DNA from: Xiphias gladius
Lineage: Eukaryota; Chordata; Actinopteri; Istiophoriformes; Xiphiidae
Direction: 5' to 3'
Length of the DNA stretch: 64,000 nucleotides
Assembly: GCF_016859285.1 (NCBI RefSeq)
Contig: NC_053416.1
Coordinates: 18,557,210-18,621,209 of the forward strand
Position 1 is the first letter of the stretch, and every line of letters starts with the position of its first letter. The notes under the pieces were generated by a model, which did no database searches, had not been told where the DNA came from, and saw nothing but the letters and a program-made list of their open reading frames with translations. The position numbers were made by a program, and so were the translations under genes. Shown piece after piece: positions 54,312 through 64,000 of the stretch.

Positions 54312-57300
54312 CAAGTTACCTGGTTCTGCTGGAACAGAAATACAACAGAAATCGGAGGGTTTCATATATTAAATTGGGAAGAAACACATTATTTCTGTTC
54401 TGCACGCACAGGCACACTTATACTATTGTCAAACAAGGGAATTACAGCCCCTTGTTTTTCAAGCGTCCTGGTTGACACTTGATGTAGTGTATATCTTCTT
54501 CATAGGGACAGACTGTGGACTGCACAGCCACTTTGACAGTCAGCATCTACATGCCTAAAGAAGTGGGCATGTCACTAGTTTGTGTGTGTAGAGACTAACA
54601 AAAGATCATGATGTATGTGCTGTCTCTGCCTTACTACACGGACTGCCAATTTATTTAGCATTACTAATGTCTTTCAGTTGAGTGGAAGCCCTGGGGGCTT
54701 CGAGATCACATATGGTTGTCTTAGAAGAAAGATTTTGCTTGTTTCTACAAACTCAGCCTTCTCGGGCTGTGTGACACTTGCTTATTTGTATTTTTATGTG
54801 TTGATATTGATAACACTGATTAGTTCAAAAGACCTCTGAATATAGTTGGCTGATATTCAAGAATGGTGCAGAACCTTGATTGGAAATAAATCCATGAAAT
54901 TCAGATGGTCACAGGTCCTTTTTTCCGAAAACCCAGTAGGACACAGCAGAGGCATTATAGGCTGATTTTAAAAAAGGATTTGTCTCCCTGAAAAATCAAG
55001 ATCCCTTCATGATTAGTGACCTCTCCACACTCACTCACACAAAGTATTGCACTGCCTTTTTCGAAACTTAATATGGGAAACCAAACCTTTTTTTTTTTTT
55101 TTTTTTTCCCCCCCTTCTAAAATGTCTGCCCTGTATGGTAATTACTGTGATGGGAGACTTGTGAGCTTGAGGACTTGACCAGTGTTGTCCTAGCAATGTC
55201 CTTTAAAACTGATGGCCTGGAGTGCGAAACTTTAAATCATTTCTACCTTATGTCCTCAACTCGTCTTTTATCTTCAAAAGGGAGGGATGGAGAGAGGGTA
55301 AGCAGGGAAGCCTGCATATTCTGTCCACATTCTGTCATCCCTTGCAAGTTAAAATAAGTGATTTTTGGGAAGAGTTTCAGGTTAGTTACTTTTCAGTTAA
55401 CCAAAAACACATTGTCTTGTTATCTGTCAAATGACAGCAGTGGATGTGTTTGAGAATTTGCACTCTAGCACCAAACCAGGGCTCTCGGAAATTCAAGAGT
55501 GCTATCAGCAGGGGCATTGTTTTAAAAAGGCTACAGTATGGCAGCCACCATGCACTGGCCTCGTAGTCAAAAAGTATTTTGTCGCACAAACAAATCATTC
55601 ACGAGTGCAGCCACTGCACCCTATTACAAATAACCACCCATCAACTGATTTCACTACTCCGAGTATTCTGTAGAAACAAAAAGCAGTTACAATCTGAGGC
55701 ATTAATAGGTTTGTTGTGGCTTATCCATGTGTGCAACTGCACACGCTTATCAAACTAACCAGTTGTCTTTGACTGGAGCATTTATTGTTATTACCTGTAC
55801 TATCACAGTAAAATATACAGTATGTAGACAAATCAGGTCTTTGTGATGGATGTGCTGTTACTGTCACCTGGGGTTATGAAAATTTCCACTCAGCTTTTTA
55901 TCCACACAGTGCCTGCTCGCCAGAAGGGACTGACAGTATTTTGTTGCACTCATTAAATCTTTCACTTGTAATTAGCCTTTGAGTAGCTATAAAGTAATAC
56001 ACCCTGTTCTTTTTTCTATGAAGGTTCTCAGGCTGGATTTACATTTAAATCTGTATTCATTTGTAACCAGCCGTATTTTATTGCCATTCAAGATGCTGAA
56101 ACATTGCAGTACTGTGATTTAACTGAGGAAAAGTGTTCTACACATCAGTGTCACTGGGCTATAGAGCACCAGTAGTTCAGGAGTCAAACTTAGATAAAGC
56201 TATTATTGATTTAAAGATAAATTTCAGTTTTTGTATGTGATCAGGTACACACAGATAAAATCTAAAGTACTTCAACACATGCACCTGTTCACCAGACTGA
56301 ATTTCATGTACACTAGTGTTTTGTGAATACCTGCCAACTTTAGTAGTATGTTCACCTTTACAATATTTGCTGCCAGATGCCAAATATTTGTTTAACTTGT
56401 ATGTATAAATATGATGACAGTGTCTCAAATAAGTATTACTAACTAGGTAGAAACTAATTGTTAGCTTATATAAATGACTAACGTATCACTGTTGTATACA
56501 GGGTCTTGTAGCCTGAAATAGAAATGAAAAGATGCTTTAGGCCACTTTAATAATAGAGTAAGAGTCTTCAAAATGGGAATTAGTTATATTCTTATGAGCC
56601 CGCACTAATTGTTTGTCAGGGGTGAATTTTGTCGAGTGCATAGGCTGCGATTCTCATAGTGAGATTTAATAATGTGCCACTGTAACTAACAAGCAGAGTA
56701 TATGACCCCTATACTGTAATTCATGTTTCAAGTTTTGTTTCAGATGCTGTGCAGTATAGTAGGAGTAATTTATCTCCATAGACTCCAAGCTTCTCATTCC
56801 AATAACTACCTTAAGTTTCAGTTCACTCCAGTTACATTAACCAATGGTGCTATACAGAAAGTTTTGGCTTAATGTGCCTAAGTTTTGAGTTTTCTCCTGC
56901 ACTATCAGTTGCCTAAAACACTGTGGATAATCTACACAGCATACTGTCGTAAGTTTTCATATAGACTTTTTTTTTTTTTGGTAGAATGTAGTTCCCATGA
57001 AAAAAATGTTTACAGTGTGGATCACCCAAAGTAACAGGAACAATATTTTTCTAAAGAGATATCGCTGTCAAATTTCTTTCAGTGTAATTTTCCAAGACTA
57101 TGAGCACCACAAACAAAATTCCATCCACCTTAATTGTATTGGATTGGGAATTGAAACCTCAGAGAAAGATGTCTCAAAACCTGGATTAATAAATCCAAAA
57201 CTATCTGCACTGTTAGATAGCGCTCAATGCAAATGAGAAAATGTGTTTTTGTAATTTGGGTGAACTGACCCTTTAAATGGGAGTGTCTAAAATGAAGTGT

Positions 57301-58160
57301 ACAGTTGGCAAATTTGTCAACCACAGAACCTCATTTAGATAGTTGAATAAAAAGTTATGTTTTGGGGGTGGGTGTGCTGCTGACACCATCCTGTATTTCT
57401 GGTGATTTTTCACTTAAATGCAGAGAATAACAGGAAGCACGGCAGCCTAACCCATTCTTCTATTGACCTCTACGCACTAAAACGCACTAAAAATTCCACT
57501 AATCAATATACTATTTTTGCTTGACTTGTCAGTTTGCAGCCCTGCACCTGGGTTAATGAAGTTCTTTTGTACTGTGATATTTTGTATAGAGATCAGTCTT
57601 GAGGAAATGTCCTTCAGTTTAGGTTGAAAAAATACAACTAGTGCCTTAGATACGTAGAAGAAGAAATTTAAGTGTTTTCCTATTATTGTTTACTTTTGTA
57701 TGTGACAGCCTGATTTTTTTGCTCTGAGTTTTATTTGTTACTGTTTCCTTTTATTTTCACTGTATACTGTGTGTTAGGAGGACTCCGTAGTGCCATATTC
57801 ACTTCTCTGCCCTTGTCACTATGACAGTTAATGACGCAAACCTAGAGGCATTACAACACACACAAAAAGACAAATCTTGAATGAATTTTGATGTAAAATT
57901 AGTTAAATATCTACTTCATAGATATTTGTCAGGGGTTTTGGTTTTTGTTGAATCACTGTTGTTCAAACGACTGAAGAATTCACTTCAGTCTTGCGTTGTC
58001 AATGAAATGCACCTTGTGGTCATGTTTGTTTTTGTATATACAGAGGGAAATGTACGTTTCTGGAAGGAAAAAAAATATTTATGTCATTGACAACAGTGGA
58101 GCATTATTTTGTCAATCTTTTTGAGATACTTTAGTTCAATAAAGCACCTTAGCACCTGCG
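54312..58160 (+). other. nectin3: nectin3 alpha 3' UTR (about 3.85 kb)
   Basis: The stretch from the alpha stop codon to the AATAAA at 58138 is AT-rich and without coding exons. T-runs lie near 55,086..55,112 and 56,968. I infer one long 3' UTR; other gene ends inside it cannot be excluded. Confidence 0.5.
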
Positions 58161-59250
58161 AATTGTGTTCTCTGGAGGTTTTTGAGCTTGCCATTACTCA
58201 GACTGCTCAGTCTCAGCCTCTTTGTGCTTCTATAAATGACATCATCTCTAGCTCCCTCGCGCATAATGCTGCATTACCGCCCCTCACCATCCACCCCCCA
58301 AATCCAGTATGCACATGTGGGACGCCACACATGATGTAATTCAAAATCATGTTTCTTCACTTCATCTTATCTTCATTACTCTTTAATCTCCAAGAATGCT
58401 TTAGGAGGTTAATTTATTTCTTTTGCCATTTGATTAAATACAGTAGTGGAATACTGAGTTGTTCCCCTCCTGTGGTATTTTTTTAATAGTCAGGGGAGAT
58501 CCAGCACCTCCTCTGCTCTTTCTGTGCCCTCTTCACCAGTCCTAGTTTTCTTTGTTTCAGGACAGAAAGGCCCTCACGCTCTCCTACAGCTCCTCTCCTT
58601 TGTGAATTCAACCCCCTGTGTCTCTCTCCCACTGTCTACCAGCTGGTAAAATTAAATGCTGAGTGTTTATGTCTGGCCCAAAGTCCCCACTCTCCCGCCC
58701 ATTGACTGTCCCCATGGCAACAAGCTCATCTGGAGCCGCTGATGGGGGCTGTCTTCCTACAAGCTCTACCTGGCCACGGAAGAGGGAGAGGGATGCAAGG
58801 GGCTGCGGGGAGCAAAGAGGTTAACTTTGCTGCTCTGAAAGGCAAAAGCAGAAAGAGAGAATTAGCTACTGGAATTGACAATGGCCCATTATGTCCTGCT
58901 GCACTGCAGAGAGAGCTCTGGCTATAAGGACATATCACACCAATATGACCTTGACACTTTAAGCATGAACCCCAGGTCCTCATGACAGACACACTTTCCT
59001 CTGAAAGTCTTCAATTTCAGCTGATCTCTCTTGTCTTCTATAGATCTTATCATGGTCACAGCAGTTGTTGTCATTCTGACCTTGAAATGGGGGATGCTCA
59101 GTCTGAAAATACATGGTGGAGCAGCTCAGTAGCAGTAATTATGTCAGCCAGCAATGCTTGAATTTGTTTGAGACACTTATGAAGAAGATCAGTGGATTTG
59201 CTTTTTGCCTGCAACACAACAGTTTCCAAGGATACTTTTCACAACACACA
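57869..59250. repeat. Tandem segmental duplication, copy 1
   Basis: A unit of about 1.38 kb is repeated directly at 59,254. As far as I compared them by eye, the copies differ by a 2-base indel near 58,044 and a 1-base run-length change near 58,070. The offset is 1385 bp before those sites and a constant 1382 bp after. The boundaries fall at acaacacaca-type microhomology. The unit contains the AATAAA of the nectin3 3' end. Confidence 0.95.
58138..58143 (+). terminator. nectin3: Polyadenylation signal AATAAA, nectin3 alpha (copy 1)
   Basis: ttcaataaagcacc lies 3.8 kb after the alpha stop and is followed by gttctctggaggtttttg, a T/G-rich downstream element. Confidence 0.5.
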
Positions 59251-59253
59251 AAA

Positions 59254-60632
59254 GACAAATCTTGAATGAATTTTGATGTAAAATTAGTTAAATATCTACT
59301 TCATAGATATTTGTCAGGGGTTTTGGTTTTTGTTGAATCACTGTTGTTCAAACGACTGAAGAATTCACTTCAGTCTTGCGTTGTCAATGAAATGCACCTT
59401 GTGGTCATGTTTGTTTTTGTATATACAGAGAAATGTACGTTTCTGGAAGGAAAAAAATATTTATGTCATTGACAACAGTGGAGCATTATTTTGTCAATCT
59501 TTTTGAGATACTTTAGTTCAATAAAGCACCTTAGCACCTGCGAATTGTGTTCTCTGGAGGTTTTTGAGCTTGCCATTACTCAGACTGCTCAGTCTCAGCC
59601 TCTTTGTGCTTCTATAAATGACATCATCTCTAGCTCCCTCGCGCATAATGCTGCATTACCGCCCCTCACCATCCACCCCCCAAATCCAGTATGCACATGT
59701 GGGACGCCACACATGATGTAATTCAAAATCATGTTTCTTCACTTCATCTTATCTTCATTACTCTTTAATCTCCAAGAATGCTTTAGGAGGTTAATTTATT
59801 TCTTTTGCCATTTGATTAAATACAGTAGTGGAATACTGAGTTGTTCCCCTCCTGTGGTATTTTTTTAATAGTCAGGGGAGATCCAGCACCTCCTCTGCTC
59901 TTTCTGTGCCCTCTTCACCAGTCCTAGTTTTCTTTGTTTCAGGACAGAAAGGCCCTCACGCTCTCCTACAGCTCCTCTCCTTTGTGAATTCAACCCCCTG
60001 TGTCTCTCTCCCACTGTCTACCAGCTGGTAAAATTAAATGCTGAGTGTTTATGTCTGGCCCAAAGTCCCCACTCTCCCGCCCATTGACTGTCCCCATGGC
60101 AACAAGCTCATCTGGAGCCGCTGATGGGGGCTGTCTTCCTACAAGCTCTACCTGGCCACGGAAGAGGGAGAGGGATGCAAGGGGCTGCGGGGAGCAAAGA
60201 GGTTAACTTTGCTGCTCTGAAAGGCAAAAGCAGAAAGAGAGAATTAGCTACTGGAATTGACAATGGCCCATTATGTCCTGCTGCACTGCAGAGAGAGCTC
60301 TGGCTATAAGGACATATCACACCAATATGACCTTGACACTTTAAGCATGAACCCCAGGTCCTCATGACAGACACACTTTCCTCTGAAAGTCTTCAATTTC
60401 AGCTGATCTCTCTTGTCTTCTATAGATCTTATCATGGTCACAGCAGTTGTTGTCATTCTGACCTTGAAATGGGGGATGCTCAGTCTGAAAATACATGGTG
60501 GAGCAGCTCAGTAGCAGTAATTATGTCAGCCAGCAATGCTTGAATTTGTTTGAGACACTTATGAAGAAGATCAGTGGATTTGCTTTTTGCCTGCAACACA
60601 ACAGTTTCCAAGGATACTTTTCACAACACACA
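59254..60632. repeat. Tandem segmental duplication, copy 2
   Basis: This second copy is nearly identical to 57,869..59,250. It ends in ttcacaacacacaaag, the same short CA-rich motif that opens copy 1. The near absence of differences means a very recent event, or an assembly duplication of two haplotypes. Confidence 0.95.
59520..59525 (+). terminator. nectin3: Polyadenylation signal AATAAA, duplicated copy
   Basis: This is the same motif and flank as 58138, carried by copy 2 of the tandem duplication. It is a spare downstream poly(A) site. Confidence 0.45.
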
Positions 60633-61899
60633 AAGAAATGAGCAAACGTCTCAGGCAGCGTAGAGGGATGCAGTGCTGACGCCTTTTTATGAGAGAGAGA
60701 CTTTGATATTAACTCCACAGCAGAGTTGGGATCAAATTGTCACCATCATTGAGCTGAAAATCTTGAAATAGATCTCTGAGAGAAAAATGACACACCACCT
60801 ACAGCTCTAATCTTCCTCCCCCCTCTGCTACTACAATGGCATCTGCTCCCTCCGGGGCCTGTTGTCTGGGCATTAGTATGACCCTTGACCCTGCTGTTGC
60901 AGTTTCAGGCAGGGGGGAGTTAGGCTTAACCGTTACTTGCTGCCTCAGGTGACCGAGGTGCGCTGTGTTTAATTCATGATGAAAACGTCTGCTATGCCGA
61001 CCTCGATGAGCATCAGCATGCACTTTTTCCGGGCTTCACAGAGATGATGCGTGTGTGGTAAAGTGCTGAAGTAGAAGAGACAGAGAGGGCATTGCAGTGG
61101 ACCCAGATCCCAGTGTGGGGACAGTTGATCCACCACTAATCCAAGCCCCTCCAGAATGGATGGTATTTGAACCAATGAAATGTTCAAATGTGAGAAAAAT
61201 GTCAAAACAGAACATTCATAATATGTATTTTATTTTTAGCTAATGACTTCTAAAAACATGTAAGAAACATTGTGCGTGGTTAATAATGTATTTACCCAAC
61301 CTGGCACACCTCAGTTTTGTCCATTCACAAGTTGTACTCCTGTATGATTAAACCTTATGAGCTCCTGAAGGTGCTCCTTGCATATTGGGTTTAAAGCACT
61401 TTTTATTACTTGTCACATCATGAATGTCTGAGAAATTGTCTGTCACCAGGCATTAAAGCAGGCAGCTGAATGAACTGCATTTTAAAAGCCATTTTGATCA
61501 ACACAAGAGACTCTTGTCATAGTTCAGCAGCCATCAAAGGTAATCAGACAGTTATTAACTGTTAGAGGGCAGCATGAAGCGAAAAGAGGGGGAGGGGGAA
61601 AAGAAGAGGAAGAAGCGGCTTTCAGGGGTGAGCTCAGAGGTCCCAGTTTGTTCAATCTGCATCATAATTGAGCTGTTATTTAGGATTCTCATCTCAGCAC
61701 ATTATTGATTTTTTTTTTTCCTACCTCAACAGCTAAATCAACTGGAATTGACCATTAGGCACTTTGCTTTTCTTTTTTTCTTATCCTGTCACCTTTTGTC
61801 CTCCGGTTCCTTCAGTGTCCCACAATCACAGTTTTAGACATTACTGCTGATTCGCCAAGGCTCGCTGTTGTGAGTTTAATGCATCTTAATCATGATTAA

Positions 61900-62215
61900 T
61901 CCTAATCCCCTCAGTGGACAACATGGAGCATATGCAAGCATATGGTCTAACAAAGCTAATTCAACAGACATAACAACTGTATCTACAAGTCCACACACAA
62001 AACACAAGAATGACAATATAGAGATGGATGGAAAGCAACCTGACTTGCTTGAAGTTCTTGAGGACGTTTTGCCTCTCATCCAAAAGGCCTCTTCAGTCCT
62101 AACTGACTAGTGGGGAGTTCCAGGTATTTATCCACCGGTGAGATCAGCAACACTTGTGAGTCATTGAGGTCACACAGTTGTGACCTCAGCGAACTTCAAG
62201 CAAGTCCAGTTGCCT
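61900..62215. repeat. Unclassified interspersed element with internal inverted repeat
   Basis: cttgcttgaagttcttgagg (about 62,046) is mirrored by cctcagcgaacttcaagcaag (about 62,187), enclosing a block with gatgagaggcaaaacg read in reverse. It resembles a widespread vertebrate repeat terminus, but I cannot name the family with confidence. Confidence 0.45.
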
Positions 62216-62535
62216 TCGCATAGCACTTACAGAATACCGTGACCTGGGTGACAGAGAATCTCCACAGACAAGGGAAGATGTGTGAATAAAGCGAACGAAT
62301 GAGAATGAGTTTCAATATACAAGACCTCCAACTTCAACCACCCTATCCCTATTATGTATATTAGTTACATTTTAAATGAAAATACATATTATCTACTACA
62401 AACTTGGACAAAACAAAAACAACACTGCAAAACAAGAGTCATATGATACAAAGCATATGTTTTTTGTTGAAACTGCTGGAGGTGTTGATTCCACTCAAAG
62501 GGCCTTTTTAGGCAGTAGTTTGATGTGCTTTTTAA

Positions 62536-62912
62536 AAAGAATAGTTGGTAAATGCGCTTTTTGTTTCTGGCCAAGAGTTGGATGAGAGACAGGTTACCAG
62601 TCTGATATCTGTCTGCTAAACATGAAGCAACAGCAAGAAGATGCTTAGCTTAGCGTAAAGACTGTAAGCAGGGAGAATCAGCTAGCCTGGCTCTGTCCAA
62701 AGGTAACAAAAACCACAAACCAGCACTGAGCAACAAGTTATATCTTCTTTGTTTAATTTGTGCATAAACTAAAGAGTAAAAAGTAAAATTTGTGATTTGA
62801 TGTGGGTTATGTACCTGGCTGCAGTTAACAGACAGATATGAGAGTGGTGTCAATCCCCTCATCTGACTCTCTGCAAGAACATAAATATGCATATTTCCTA
62901 AAATGTTAAACC
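62536..62912. repeat. Interspersed foldback repeat, copy 2
   Basis: It shares gctagcctggctctgtccaa and cttagcttagcgtaaagact with the element at 300..860 and has the same inverted layout: the left end aagaatagttggtaaatgcg is mirrored near 62,900. It lies in the region before the alternative nectin3 exon. Confidence 0.6.
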
Positions 62913-63868
62913 TGTAACTCTTTCATGGTTATCAGGTTGCAGATTCTCCACAATGGGCAGCTGTTCAGTCAGTGTCTGACCAGGTTTATACGTTATTCTG
63001 TGCCACTTATAAGGCAAGAAAAGAGCTAGCAGTTAAGACCTGCAGAGATGCATACATGTTTTTTTTACCCTCTGTTTTATCATGTGTACATTCACCACTT
63101 GACTTCATTGTGTCACACTGATCTCCATTTATATATAATACACTTTTTAATAATTTATACGAATATTACATCTTGCCTTCCTTGCATAAAAAACAACATA
63201 ATATTTTCCAGGCACTTGCTAATCATACATGTTTGCTTATTTTATCAGTTGTCTTGAGAAACAGTTTTATTTCTGTTGCAATTCTAGAAATAACAGCAGA
63301 TATGTGAATGAATTTAATAAAACCCAAATCCATTGGCCAAATATTCAGAGGCTTTTATGATCCATTTTTAGAGAATTTTTGTAGCCCCCCAATTTTACTT
63401 AGGGTTGTTCCAAACCTTCACAAAACTCTTACATATTGTAAAAGTAAAATGTAAAAAATCAAACTTTACAAATTCACACACTCTCCCATACACAGATGGA
63501 AAAAAAAACTTAAGGTGTAACAGTCATTGCCTGCTGATAATGCAAATGTCAAAACTGCAGATGCTTGTACTTCTTTGCCAGTAGATGGTGACTTCTGCAG
63601 GTGTAAAGTGCTGTTACTCCCTTTGCCTCTAGGTGGCACATGTTGAATTGGCACTCTGGGTCTGAAACTGGTTGTACACAGATGACACTGTGTGTCCTTG
63701 CTAAGCGAATATCCCGTGTTTTAATGCAACTGAATTACGACCTACGACTATGTTGACACGAAACCTCAACATTATGAGCTTCATCTCCTTTAAAGCAGGC
63801 CTTTGGGTTTGTTGAGTCTGTCCCTTGTTCTCATATGTTGATGTTATTGTGTCTCTGTTCTGTCTCAG

Positions 63869-64000
63869 ACCAGTCTCAAGCCGCAAGGTCAAACTCCATC
63901 GCTGTGGCCGGAGCTGTGATGGGTGCAGTCCTCGCTCTTTTCCTCATCGCCGTCTTCGTCATTGTGATCCTCACTGCTCGCAAGGCCCCGCCACCAGCCT
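63869..64000 (+). CDS. nectin3: nectin3 alternative transmembrane exon (beta/gamma-type isoform), cut by window end
   Basis: The acceptor ctgtctcag is followed by AC CAG TCT. With the phase-1 G from exon 50379..50530 the frame reads DQSQAARSNSIAVAGAVMGA, then VLALFLIAVFVIVILTARKA. That is a short stalk, one hydrophobic helix and a basic stop-transfer. The phase equals that of the alpha exon at 53665, so the two can be alternatives after the third Ig domain, as in the alpha/beta isoforms of mammalian nectins. This form would lack the EWYV afadin ligand of the alpha form. The rest of the tail is beyond the window. Confidence 0.8.

Larger units (their letters stand above)
60633..63868 (+). other. 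nectin3: nectin3 intronic region before the alternative transmembrane exon
   Basis: No coding exon is visible. It contains an inverted-repeat element (about 61,900..62,215) and the second copy of the foldback family (62,536..62,912). The rest is AT-rich. Confidence 0.5.

Noticed and set aside
58726-60374. Pairs of identical open frames (for example 88 codons, minus strand) in the tandem repeat
   Set aside because: They are identical only because the DNA is duplicated; there is no splice context or family resemblance.

Overview
This is nuclear DNA from a ray-finned fish, most likely a percomorph-type teleost. The genes are split by short GT-AG introns and the spacers are AT-rich. Fish-type repeats are present (Tc1, an L2 LINE, foldback MITEs), and there is an odorant receptor of the fish OR131 type. 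The order rab6a - dnajb13 - ucp2 - ucp3 - ppme1 matches human 11q13.4, where the same families lie close together. I assembled all exon models by eye from splice sites, reading phase and recalled family sequences; no search was run.

Layout. 1-5.15 kb: 3' half of rab6a (+), with two alternative versions of one 94-nt exon. 6.2-10.35 kb: dnajb13 (+), a complete eight-exon gene with an RFX-type X-box upstream. 10.53-12.17 kb: ucp2 (-), tail to tail with dnajb13. 15.1-17.4 kb: ucp3 (-), with non-coding leader exons, a candidate uORF and a TATA box. 17.4-21.4 kb: gene-free spacer. 21.6-27.1 kb: ppme1 (+), 14 exons including an AT-AC (U12-type) intron. 28.0-29.5 kb: a degenerate Tc1-like transposon. 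31.4-33.7 kb: a 5'-truncated L2-type LINE (-). 33.9-35.7 kb: a single OR131-like receptor gene (+). 39.4-64 kb: nectin3 (+). Its alpha form ends at 54,311, its long 3' end falls inside a 1.38-kb tandem duplication (57.87-60.63 kb), and an alternative transmembrane exon begins at 63,869 and runs off the window.

The genes do not form a single pathway. rab6a acts in Golgi traffic, dnajb13 in the ciliary or sperm axoneme, ucp2/ucp3 in the inner mitochondrial membrane, ppme1 in PP2A demethylation, the receptor in olfaction and nectin3 in cell adhesion. The most interesting points are the rab6a exon pair (not the exon that distinguishes human RAB6A from RAB6A'), a 136-nt identity tract between ucp2 and ucp3 that suggests gene conversion, the U12 AT-AC intron in ppme1, the ucp3 uORF, and the duplicated nectin3 3' end.
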